Assembly (NCBI RefSeq): GCF_042643145.1
Contig: NZ_JBHRSA010000020.1
Location: forward strand, 1 to 21,246
Reading direction: 5' to 3'
Origin: Virgibacillus_O xinjiangensis
Lineage (GTDB): Bacteria; Bacillota; Bacilli; Bacillales; Amphibacillaceae
DNA: 21,246 nucleotides
The position numbers and the translations under genes are program-made. The notes below the pieces were generated by a model. That model was not told the origin of the DNA and searched no databases. It was given only the letters and a program-made list of their open reading frames with translations. Of this stretch, positions 1-6,611 are shown piece by piece (position 1 is the first letter of the stretch; every line of letters starts with the position of its first letter).

Positions 1-77
1 GTGATTGATCGATTGATTCATCACTCCCATCTACTGTTGTTTACTGGGGAGAGCTTTCGATACAAGGAATCTTTAAT

Positions 78-464
78 CTAATATGCGGAGTGGCAAGTGG
101 CATACATTTTTAACTGCCATTTACTACATTTTTTACTTGCCAAATACATTAAAAAAAACTTCGTTAGCTTATTAGAAAGGATTGGAAGTAAAATTCCAAT
201 TGGGAGAAATAATAAAATATTACCAAAGGTATTATAAAACCAAATATCAAAATTATAATTATGGAAATTAAATAGATATGTATTAAGAGTAGTAAAAGGT
301 ACGATATTATGCGAGGCTCTGGTGTACGGATCTCCTATGTGTCTTTCAAGCATAAAAGTAGTATTATCACTTACAAAGTTTGTGAATAACACAATACCTA
401 TATAAACCAAAAACAGAAAGATAGCAAACCACTTTAATTTTAAATTAACAAATAATACTTTCAA
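78..464 (-). pseudogene. VanZ-like membrane protein, C-terminally truncated
   Basis: The protein starts with a hydrophobic segment (about residues 10-30). It then carries VanZ-like landmarks: an NIVPF motif near residues 53-57 and a GNILLFLPIGILLP stretch near 81-94. VanZ-family proteins are small polytopic membrane proteins; some confer low-level teicoplanin resistance, and most have unknown roles. I place the start at a TTG (464) because GGAGG lies about 8 bp before it; an upstream ATG at 503 has no ribosome site. After about residue 100 the sequence stops resembling VanZ and runs into a Lys/Cys/Tyr-rich tail, then a TAG, at about 128 aa. The usual last transmembrane helices are missing, and I find no continuation in another frame before position 1. 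The gene is therefore probably decayed. The family call is good; loss of function is inferred. Confidence 0.6.
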
Positions 465-580
465 TAAACACACCTCCTCAATAAAAGAGGATATGTCAGG
501 CAATGTTAATTATTATTGTATTATCCTGTTCGTTACCAAAATAGGAGTTGCCACATCGGACAACCCCTGTTCAGCTAATG

Positions 581-598
581 CACCCGTTTGGTTAAGAA
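581..598 (+). repeat. Short dispersed repeat, copy A
   Basis: An 18-base motif, CACCCGTTTGGTTAAGAA, lies 3 bp beyond the stop codon of the small membrane-protein gene. It matches 16 of 18 bases with the motif at 18689-18706, which also lies just beyond a stop codon. The same core (CCGTT..TT.AAG) recurs at 956-987, 19100-19131 and 20296-20332. The similarity was found by eye. Confidence 0.45.
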
Positions 599-601
599 GG
601 A

Positions 602-919
602 CTATGCTTTCTCCTTTTTCGAAAAGCTAAATAATGCTATTACTAAACAAAGCATACTGAATGCCCAAACTACTCCAGAAATACCTATCTGGAGCGAAAT
701 CTCCTCTGAAGCCATTGGATGATTGTAGTCAAAAGCTATACCCTCTAATGCAAAATATACCGCAACAGAAACTAACAACAAATGCAGTAATGTCCAGATA
801 TATCCTGGAGTATTATTTTTATTTTTCATCCAAAGGAACACAGTAACTAAAATTGCAACCCCCATAACAATAGAAAATCCACCAATTAACAAGCCCATTA
901 CTTCTTGTTCTAATGGCAT
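602..919 (-). CDS. Small orphan membrane protein (105 aa)
   Basis: I do not recognise the family. The 105-residue protein has three strongly hydrophobic stretches, near residues 9-30, 42-60 and 79-98. A short charged loop with KNKNN follows the first helix, and the C-terminus is Lys-rich (FSKKEKA). I take the ATG at 919 as the start because GGTGGT sits about 8 bp upstream; an in-frame GTG/ATG region up to 934 has no site. The gene stands alone on the minus strand, with no partner gene within 280 bp upstream. It is bracketed by two copies of a degenerate repeat, at 581-598 just after the stop and at 956-987 before the start. That bracketing is the most informative feature of its context. Membrane location follows from sequence; no function can be given. 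Confidence 0.75.
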   Translation of the reverse strand: MPLEQEVMGLLIGGFSIVMGVAILVTVFLWMKNKNNTPGYIWTLLHLLLVSVAVYFALEGIAFDYNHPMASEEISLQIGISGVVWAFSMLCLVIALFSFSKKEKA

Positions 920-955
920 AAGATACACCACCATATAAATCTCATTTTAAACAAT

Positions 956-987
956 CCTGCCCCGTTAGTTGAAGCATAATCCTTTAC
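956..987 (+). repeat. Short dispersed repeat, copy B
   Basis: This 32-base stretch begins CCTGCCCCGTTAGTTGAAG. It matches 25 of 32 bases, ungapped, with 19100-19131. Both lie upstream of a small minus-strand gene (36 bp from the start here, 49 bp there) in the same orientation. Its core also resembles copies A and D. Confidence 0.5.
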
Positions 988-1072
988 AAACCCTATGTTT
1001 AGATTATCGAATAACAATTACCTTTTTGGAGGTAGAAATCAGCATCGCAAATAACATTCAAATTCACATAGG

Positions 1073-1112
1073 AAATAGCATAATGACGACAGCTATTGTC
1101 ATTATGCTATTT
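1073..1112 (-). terminator. Perfect 15-bp inverted repeat after the permease gene
   Basis: Bases 1073-1087 pair perfectly with 1098-1112 around a 10-base loop. The stem is AT-rich and only three T residues follow on either strand, so it is a weak rho-independent terminator by rule. It lies about 90 bp past the permease stop codon and is the only good candidate there. A structured-RNA or mobile hairpin role is possible. Confidence 0.5.
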
Positions 1113-1201
1113 AGGTTGCAACTTCGTATGATAATTTAAGTGTAAAAAAGCATGTTATTCTATATCTAGTTTCCGGCAGCCCAACAATTTGGAATGAATA
1201 T

Positions 1202-2644
1202 TCACTTCTTCATGAACTGGAAAGATAGAACTCCAACGTATCTTCTTTTAGCTACTAACTTCACTAGAAATATTCCAACGATAAAAAACGATATCAGCGG
1301 AAATAATTCCAACATCGTCAGCAGTGTAAGGAAAAACAATATAGTGAATAAGTGAAAAGCCCTATACTGTTGCTTCATCCGGAAAAAAGATGATATTCCC
1401 AATTTCAATATGGTTTTATAAGTGTAAGAAACTACTAGCCATTCACCAAGAATGACCACTGGAATCATCCCTGAAGGAAAAGAAGAATTTATTCCGAGAA
1501 ACAAGGAATGTGCTCCAAGCAAGGTGAGAAAGAACCAATAGGTTACGCGGTAAAAGGCATCAACATGACTGCTGATGGATCCCGGCAGCACTTGGAAACG
1601 CGTTGTTTCCAAGTTACTTTTAAATATGCCGTATAGTAAATACATACCAACTACGGCCGGGATAGATAAATTCAATCCTGAAGGCAGGTTGATACTCAGG
1701 CTTAAGAAGAGCAGGATTGCCAAGCAATTTCCTAGAACATGAAAGGAACTTGCTTTATTCAATAGGAAATACCGCTTCCAAAATAATGCTAATACAGAGG
1801 TCAATTCATAGGGTGGTTGATCGTTTTTCGTTTCTTTGGCCACACCAGGAAGACGCCCTGTCCTTTCTATGTGATTAAACCCTATGCCCGTTATCAGTTT
1901 AACAATCAAAAGATTCCACGTTTTTTCATCCCCCGTAAGAATTACTTGTTTCCAATTCACCTGACTTGTAAGTGTCCTGCTAAAAAGGAAGACCGCCAGT
2001 GCTCCACAGGAAACGATATAATACAGGAAAAAGATAGATGAGATTTCGATCAGAAAGCTGGACAGAGCAGCTAGACATATAGCTGCGATTACTGTACCAC
2101 CCAAGATTCGAGCGATGATCGCCTTTATGTTTCTTTGAAACGTCCTCCATTGTATCAGCCCTGATAAGAAATCAGTGACACCGAATGAAACTGTCAACAG
2201 CAAACCAGTCTTTAGAGAAAATATGCCCAGCCAATAGAAACAAATTATACTAATGAAGAAAACGATCAGCCTCTTCAGTTGTTCGTGAAGCACAATTATT
2301 TTTATGACTTTCTCTATATCGTATGGAAGCAAGCTTAAATGAAAATCTGAACTGGTCACTTTGTATCGAGGATCGAATAAGCTTTTATATAAATAGAATA
2401 GAGAAAGTATGAAAGGGAAGAGAATCGAGATAGTGTAATTAAATTGGTTGAGAGCATTGAAACTGCCGGCAACTCCTTGAATCGTTTCCTTGAAGAGAAG
2501 GATACCTACAAAAAAGAGTGGTATCAGATACCATAACGTTATCTTGTCAAAGAGAATGGAAAAAGCCAGTTGGTATTGCTTTCTAATTTTCTTTCTGCGT
2601 TGTATGTAAATCATCCTATATACCGTAAACTCCTGACTTCTCAC
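1202..2644 (-). CDS. ABC transporter permease, EcsB-like
   Basis: This roughly 480-residue polytopic membrane protein is encoded directly behind an ABC ATPase. The first hydrophobic segments are near residues 36-52, 70-87 and 124-142, and many more follow to the C-terminus. The start is a GTG at 2644 whose last two bases plus the next A form the TGA of the ATPase gene. This 4-base overlap suggests translational coupling. An ATG ten codons in, with an AGGAG some 14 bases before it, is an alternative start. The architecture resembles EcsB and related exporter permeases, but 480 aa is longer than my memory of EcsB (about 400 aa), so orthology is not claimed. Substrate unknown. The inferred role is as the membrane half of an exporter or regulatory ABC complex in the cytoplasmic membrane. 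Confidence 0.8.
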   Translation of the reverse strand: MRSQEFTVYRMIYIQRRKKIRKQYQLAFSILFDKITLWYLIPLFFVGILLFKETIQGVAGSFNALNQFNYTISILFPFILSLFYLYKSLFDPRYKVTSSDFHLSLLPYDIEKVIKIIVLHEQLKRLIVFFISIICFYWLGIFSLKTGLLLTVSFGVTDFLSGLIQWRTFQRNIKAIIARILGGTVIAAICLAALSSFLIEISSIFFLYYIVSCGALAVFLFSRTLTSQVNWKQVILTGDEKTWNLLIVKLITGIGFNHIERTGRLPGVAKETKNDQPPYELTSVLALFWKRYFLLNKASSFHVLGNCLAILLFLSLSINLPSGLNLSIPAVVGMYLLYGIFKSNLETTRFQVLPGSISSHVDAFYRVTYWFFLTLLGAHSLFLGINSSFPSGMIPVVILGEWLVVSYTYKTILKLGISSFFRMKQQYRAFHLFTILFFLTLLTMLELFPLISFFIVGIFLVKLVAKRRYVGVLSFQFMKK

Positions 2645-3342
2645 GTGGAAAATCTTCTTTCTATTTGTCTAAGGTTTTCAATTCTTCCCTGGCTGGCAAT
2701 CTCCCCATTTTTCAACATAATATAAGAATCGCAAAATTTCTTCACCCGCTCGATGACATGCGACGTTATTAAAATGGTGGTGCCTTGTTGAGACTTTCTC
2801 TTAATTTCTTTCTCTAAGAAACAAGCGGAGTTGTCATCCAACCCGATGAAAGGTTCGTCGACCATCAAAAGTGGAGCATCAGTAAGCAGATTGCTTATTA
2901 TATTCACTTTTTGCCGCATCCCCTTTGATAGTCCTTCAGGAAATTCATGTAATTTCCCATTTAACTCAAACCCGTTCACATAATAATCGACTCTTTCCTT
3001 AAATGCATGTTCTGGCACATTGTAGCTAGTCCCATATAATTGAAAATGTTGAAGGACAGTCAATTCAGTAAATAATAGAGGTTCTTCAGGTATATAAGAG
3101 TATTGCGACTTATAATGAAGATAGTCTGTGTCAATATTTAAAGAGTTCAGTTTAATTTCTCCCTGGTCCTTTTCTTGTATCCCCATGATTGTTTTCATCA
3201 CAACTGTTTTTCCTGCTCCATTATGCCCCACGAAGGCGCAGATTTCTCCTTGGGCTAAGGTGAAATGCAGAGGACGAATGATCTTCTTATTATTTAGGCT
3301 TACTTCAACGTTTTCTACTTCCAATAAACGATTGCTCTCCAT
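2641..3342 (-). CDS. ABC transporter ATP-binding protein, EcsA-like
   Basis: This 233-aa nucleotide-binding subunit powers the permease encoded just downstream. Visible motifs are Walker A GHNGAGKT (about residues 39-46), a signature LSKGMRQK (138-145; Lys replaces the usual second Gly, as seen in several EcsA-like ATPases), Walker B LLMVDEP (158-164) and the switch His in TSHV (about 195). All catalytic elements are intact. I choose the ATG at 3342 because GGAGG lies 8 bases before it; the TTG at 3348 would be too close to that site. The stop overlaps the permease start, so the two form an operon. No third gene such as ecsC is present, so this pair may be a paralogous exporter rather than the housekeeping Ecs system. 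Confidence 0.92.
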   Translation of the reverse strand: MESNRLLEVENVEVSLNNKKIIRPLHFTLAQGEICAFVGHNGAGKTVVMKTIMGIQEKDQGEIKLNSLNIDTDYLHYKSQYSYIPEEPLLFTELTVLQHFQLYGTSYNVPEHAFKERVDYYVNGFELNGKLHEFPEGLSKGMRQKVNIISNLLTDAPLLMVDEPFIGLDDNSACFLEKEIKRKSQQGTTILITSHVIERVKKFCDSYIMLKNGEIASQGRIENLRQIERRFST

Positions 3343-3766
3343 CGCCAATCCTCCTCACTAACAAAAAAAGGCGTTGAGCCTCCTATTTTTAATACTAGCA
3401 ATTTGATGGTGATCGTCTGATTGTAGTTTCCGAGTCTCTCCTCTTAAAATCTTGATATGTATTCACAAAACATATCTACTGTTTTAGTCCTAATTGGGCG
3501 ATGACAAATAATGTAAGAAAGTGAATTCATGTCGCAAAATTCGAAAATCAACCACCTATCTTATTCTACCATATTCAGGAAACGAAAGTGATGATGAGAT
3601 TTCACCCCTTTATAACCTATATTCCATTGGTTCATAGGTATGCGTTCCTGCCAATAACCGCAGCAATACGTAATAAATTCTCTATTCCCACCTCCAAAAT
3701 CAACGAATGAAACCATTCATCTTAACAATAATAAGAAAGGATCTTATGGTGAAAGGAGTAGATTTG
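3343..3766. other. Divergent intergenic region between the ABC operon and a secreted-protein gene
   Basis: No gene is supported here. A 7-bp perfect inverted repeat with a 9-base spacer (GATATGT at 3454-3460, ACATATC at 3470-3476) has the form of a dimeric repressor site. On the minus strand a small GGC/GCC hairpin followed by seven T residues (about 3362-3382) lies just before the ATPase ribosome site and could act as a weak attenuator. No convincing sigma-A promoter was found on either strand. Confidence 0.4.
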
Positions 3767-4411
3767 TTGAAAAAGTTATGGTTGACCTCATTAATGTTGG
3801 TATTTATGCTGAACATCCTGCCTGGAGCAATTATTATCCATGCTAAAGCAGAGGAACCACGCATTACCCAATCGGAGATGCAGTTCCAAAATGAATTCAG
3901 GAGACTTTGGATTGATCATGTGTTGTGGACGAGCAATTATATTACAAGTGCAACAACAGCCGGGGCCGAGGATCAAGAACAAGTGCTATCAAGGCTTCTG
4001 AGAAATCAGGAGGATATAGGTAATGCCATAAAACCGGTATACGGAGAGGATGCAGGGAACAAGCTGACAGATTTGCTTAAAGAACATATTGTCATTGCCG
4101 GCAAAATTGTAGAAGCCGCTAAAAATGGAAACGAAGACATACTGGATGAGTTGAACAGGGAATGGTATAGAAATGCGGATGATATAGCGGCCTTCCTTAG
4201 TGATGCTAATCCACACCTTAGCAATGAAGAGGTTAAAAAATTATTGGATATGCATTTAGAATTGGTAACAGATGACTTATTAGCAAGCTTAGAAAAAGAA
4301 TGGGACGAAAGGATTGTTGCGATTGATGAAGGTGTCACCCATATCATCTTAATGGCGGATGCTATCTCTGAGGCCGTTGTGAAACAGTTTCCAGAGACGT
4401 TCAATAAATAA
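3767..4411 (+). CDS. Secreted helical protein of an uncharacterised Bacillales family
   Basis: A 214-residue precursor carries a clear signal peptide: KK, then a long hydrophobic core, then AKA before EEP at about residues 26-30, so export is expected. The mature part is predicted all-helical. It carries the conserved run I associate with an uncharacterised Bacillales family: LW..HV.WT, then RLLRN..D..NAIKP.YG, then LL.EH..IAG, then WY.NADDIAAFL, then HL.L. and MAD..SE..VKQFP. Database entries of this family have, in my memory, carried misleading enzyme names; I assign no activity. The repeated His/Asp/Glu positions in helices would suit a metal-binding four-helix bundle, which is only a guess. 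The TTG start at 3767 follows AAAGGAG by 8 bases; an in-frame ATG at 3746 behind AAAGG is the alternative. Confidence 0.8.
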   Translation: MKKLWLTSLMLVFMLNILPGAIIIHAKAEEPRITQSEMQFQNEFRRLWIDHVLWTSNYITSATTAGAEDQEQVLSRLLRNQEDIGNAIKPVYGEDAGNKLTDLLKEHIVIAGKIVEAAKNGNEDILDELNREWYRNADDIAAFLSDANPHLSNEEVKKLLDMHLELVTDDLLASLEKEWDERIVAIDEGVTHIILMADAISEAVVKQFPETFNK

Positions 4412-4440
4412 ACTTCAGCATCTTGCTGAAGTTTTGCTTT
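4411..4440 (+). terminator. Rho-independent terminator of the secreted-protein gene
   Basis: A perfect 10-bp stem (4411-4420 with 4424-4433) with a 3-base loop starts within the stop codon of the gene and is followed by a T-rich run. The TAA thus forms the base of the hairpin. Confidence 0.85.
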
Positions 4441-4559
4441 ACAAGAAGAATGATGGAAAGTATGTTTATGTTCGACATAGGTATAGAGAAATTTTACTGG
4501 GGCTTCAAATGTAGAACATTCCGTTCGATCGATCTATTTATACGACAAACGACCAAAAA

Positions 4560-4590
4560 TAAAAGCCCTTCTGTAACAGAAGAGCTTTTA
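4560..4590 (-). terminator. Terminator of the cold-shock gene
   Basis: AAAAGC-C-CTTCTG pairs with CAGAAG-A-GCTTTT around TAA, with one mismatch. On the minus strand it is followed by a run of T residues, about 10 bases past the csp stop codon. The 120 bases between this hairpin and the one at 4411-4440 hold nothing recognisable. Confidence 0.85.
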
Positions 4591-4599
4591 CACTATGAT

Positions 4600-4800
4600 T
4601 TATTGTTTAGCAACGTTAGCTGCTTGTGGTCCACGGTTGCCTTCTTCGATATCGAAAGAAACTTGTTGACCTTCTTCTAAAGTCTTGAAACCCTCGCCTT
4701 GGATTGCTGAGAAGTGTACGAATACATCGTCTCCACCTTCAATTTCGATGAAACCGAAACCTTTGTCTGCGTTAAACCATTTTACTGAACCTGTGTTCAT
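4600..4800 (-). CDS. csp: Cold-shock protein (CspA family)
   Basis: This 66-aa single cold-shock domain is a single-stranded nucleic-acid-binding OB fold that acts as an RNA chaperone. It begins MNTGSVKWFNADKGFGFI and contains RNP1 (KGFGFI) and RNP2 (VFVHF) with the usual surface aromatics. Length and sequence match Bacillus CspB/CspD proteins. The ATG at 4800 sits 7 bases after GGAGG; an upstream in-frame ATG would add MEELS from the ribosome-site region and is not credible. The gene is monocistronic, with its own promoter about 130 bp upstream and its own terminator. The long leader is typical of csp genes, in which the transcript senses temperature. Which paralogue (B, C or D) it is cannot be settled here. 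Confidence 0.97.
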   Translation of the reverse strand: MNTGSVKWFNADKGFGFIEIEGGDDVFVHFSAIQGEGFKTLEEGQQVSFDIEEGNRGPQAANVAKQ

Positions 4801-4816
4801 AGATAATTCCTCCATT

Positions 4817-4955
4817 GTGCATAGTGCACGTATATTACTTTGGTTGTTCTGTTAATAATCCAAGACGATGATATTCATGATAAAGTTATACATAGATCCT
4901 GTATTGCTAGCACGAACAATTAAGTTATTTATAGTATAGCACGTGCCACTCACAA
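4817..4955 (-). promoter_or_regulatory. Promoter and long 5' leader of the cold-shock gene
   Basis: On the minus strand TTGTGA (4950-4955) is followed after 16 bp by TATAAA (4928-4933), which places transcription start near 4920 and gives a leader of about 120 nt. A perfect 13-base palindrome, GTGCA-TAG-TGCAC (4817-4829), lies immediately before the GGAGG and could pair near or across the ribosome site. The long leader is typical of csp mRNAs; the detail of folding is inferred. Confidence 0.6.
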
Positions 4956-5065
4956 AAGATACCTTCTTTTCTACAAAATATCCAAAGTGTCTCTTGTTCC
5001 TTATCTCCACCGGGTATTTACTATGGCAGCAAGTCTCCTATTCCAGCCTTCCTTTCCACAATAAT

Positions 5066-5371
5066 TTACGTTTCATTTCTTTTCCACATACGGTAGTTGT
5101 AGATCAGCTGGACCAAAAAGGCGACAAAAAGTAATAACCCCAACAGCACAATTGAGCCTATCTTCCAATCTGTCGAACGATACACAAGGATCACCAATAA
5201 AACCATGATAGGAATATTGATGAACGTTCTGAGCATCTTTCTTCTGTAAGATAACCTGTAGTAATTGAAGGTAAAGCCTTTGTCCACTTTGTCCTTCTTC
5301 CTGGAAGTCAGCGATAAAATAAAAACAACCAGTAATACGGCGATCACTGGAATAATAAAATCCAACTTCAT
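5066..5371 (-). CDS. Small membrane protein (101 aa)
   Basis: I do not recognise the family. An N-terminal hydrophobic segment (residues 4-21) is followed by a basic SRKKDKVDKG loop. Two more hydrophobic segments lie near residues 50-64 and 70-90, and the C-terminus is charged and ends in WKRNET. It is likely a three-helix cytoplasmic-membrane protein. GGGAG lies just before the ATG at 5371, with rather short spacing. It is the last of a group of small minus-strand membrane-protein genes (also at 5428-5520 and 5592-5789), separated by 56-70 bp gaps. They may be cotranscribed, but no terminator or promoter decides this. Confidence 0.75.
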   Translation of the reverse strand: MKLDFIIPVIAVLLVVFILSLTSRKKDKVDKGFTFNYYRLSYRRKMLRTFINIPIMVLLVILVYRSTDWKIGSIVLLGLLLFVAFLVQLIYNYRMWKRNET

Positions 5372-5427
5372 TCACTCCCTTTTGTGTAATAACTCTGTCC
5401 TTAGGCAGCACACATAAACGACCGAAT

Positions 5428-5520
5428 TCAACCTTTATTCAGGAAATTCACAAAGGCAAAGGAACATAAGATGAAGAAAACAATCCCGACACCGAGAAAA
5501 ACGTCCATTAGCCACTCCAT
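5428..5520 (-). CDS. 30-aa single-helix membrane protein
   Basis: This ORF encodes 30 residues beginning MEWLMDVFLGVG and ending FLNKG. A single hydrophobic helix spans residues 6-26, with an acidic start and a Lys near the end, which is typical of bacterial membrane microproteins. AGGTGG lies about 9 bases before the ATG at 5520. It sits between two other small membrane-protein genes on the same strand. The coding call rests on the ribosome site, the clean single-helix design and the context. No family is recognised. Confidence 0.5.
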   Translation of the reverse strand: MEWLMDVFLGVGIVFFILCSFAFVNFLNKG

Positions 5521-5591
5521 AAAAAAAACCCACCTATCTAAGCATCATTTTATCTTCTAGTTGAAGGGAGTGTTACATATGAATCTCACCA

Positions 5592-5789
5592 TCAATGACT
5601 AACTATCGAAATCAACATACTGATCGCAAAGAGGATAAATGCAATCTGTAGGAGTATGTACATGGTAGATTCAAAGGGCAAAAGTTTCCTTTGCTTTTTA
5701 GTCTTATCCAAATGCCGAAAAAAGAACCCAGCACTAATGATAAGTATCACGTATGAAATGGTACGCAACACTTCTGCAAGAATGGCCAT
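5592..5789 (-). CDS. Small two-helix membrane protein (65 aa)
   Basis: The 65-residue protein has two hydrophobic segments (about residues 5-22 and 42-62) joined by a basic cytoplasm-type loop, RHLDKTKKQRK. This suggests both termini lie outside the cytoplasm. The ATG at 5789 has AAAGGGG about 8 bases upstream. No family is recognised. It is first of three consecutive small membrane-protein genes on this strand and may lead an operon with them. A lipoprotein gene lies 83 bp upstream. Confidence 0.75.
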   Translation of the reverse strand: MAILAEVLRTISYVILIISAGFFFRHLDKTKKQRKLLPFESTMYILLQIAFILFAISMLISIVSH

Positions 5790-5872
5790 GGCATCAACCC
5801 CTTTCGCCCCTTGTATACTATGCTGACACGCTTATATAAGGTACCCCTCAATTGGTACAGTTCTTTTTAAAG

Positions 5873-6295
5873 TTAATCTACTCTATTTATACTAGCTTCA
5901 TCTATCGAATCACCCGTAATTTCAAAGGAGTATTCCTTGTTTGCTGCTAAATCGATGGTTATTTCATTCAATGAAACCCTTTGTTCCTCTTCCCCTATCA
6001 ATACAAATTCAAATATAGCTTCACCTTCCAAATCTAAATCCATATCATCCTGATCCTTGAATTCATTCGTAAGTGTGTCCCCATATTGAATGCTAGAGCC
6101 GTCCGCATTACTGATACCGGTTGTGGTTTGATCCGTGCTGATTTCTACCCCGTAAAAATCAAAATCAGCATGGTTGGTTATGGCAAAAACCATATTATTC
6201 TCATTTGCTTCTGTTGAACCATCCGCATTATTCGTACAAGCAGATAAAAATGCAACCATCAAAGTGAAAACGATTAACCAGATTGCTCTTTTCAT
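5873..6295 (-). CDS. Lipoprotein of unknown function
   Basis: This 140-aa precursor starts MKRAIWLIVFTLMVAFLSAC, with a lipobox LSAC and the lipid-modified Cys at residue 20, followed by an Asn/Glu-rich linker. The mature domain is acidic and predicted beta-rich, with segments such as NMVFAITNHADFDFYGVEI and FEFVLIGEEE that alternate hydrophobic and polar residues. This suggests a small beta-sandwich at the outer face of the membrane. The ATG at 6295 is preceded by GAGGGATG at suitable spacing; an ATG two codons upstream overlaps that site. No family is recognised. A possible extended -10 (TGTTAAAAT) lies about 80 bp upstream on the minus strand. Confidence 0.85.
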   Translation of the reverse strand: MKRAIWLIVFTLMVAFLSACTNNADGSTEANENNMVFAITNHADFDFYGVEISTDQTTTGISNADGSSIQYGDTLTNEFKDQDDMDLDLEGEAIFEFVLIGEEEQRVSLNEITIDLAANKEYSFEITGDSIDEASINRVD

Positions 6296-6563
6296 ACACA
6301 TCCCTCTCCCTGAACATTTAGATGGTTCACGTCTCTTTCAACAAGACCTGAGATTCTCCAGTCATTTTAACATAAAAATCCAATCTCTTACGGTTGATTT
6401 CAGAATAATACAACCCTTCCTGATGAAAATAGGAAATAAGGTACCTCCTGTGGTGAGACGATTCTTCTCAGCAAACCTATGAAACGACTTTCATTTTTCT
6501 CCTATTCACTTGGACTTCTCGGCGACTCGGACCCTGGAGATACCGAAAAGTCCTCGCCAGACC
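6296..6563. other. Intergenic region with an imperfect long-range hairpin
   Basis: No gene is seen. Bases 6512-6522 pair with 6543-6553 (11 bp with one C/A mismatch) around a 20-base GC-rich loop, on either strand. It lies next to the metE terminator, and no promoter supports a separate RNA. The rest shows only a candidate promoter for the lipoprotein gene. Confidence 0.3.
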
Positions 6564-6599
6564 AAAAAAGCCTGAACCACAGCGGATTCAGGCTTTTTC
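6564..6599 (-). terminator. Terminator of the yitJ-metE operon
   Basis: A 12-bp perfect stem (AAAAAGCCTGAA with TTCAGGCTTTTT) around a 10-base loop lies 13 bases past the metE stop codon. On the minus strand it ends in a T run and could also serve from the other side. Confidence 0.9.
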
Positions 6600-6611
6600 C
6601 TTGAATGATAT

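Noticed and set aside
505..572. Weak GTTG/CAAC hairpin after the small membrane-protein gene as a terminator
   Set aside because: Short stem with a mismatch and no T run; the repeat copy is the better-supported feature there.
4006..4404. 132-codon minus-strand frame opposite the secreted-protein gene
   Set aside because: Low-complexity Ser-rich antisense shadow; the plus-strand frame has a signal peptide and family motifs.
4423..4680. 85-codon plus-strand frame after the secreted-protein gene
   Set aside because: It starts inside a terminator, crosses another terminator and overlaps the csp gene antisense.
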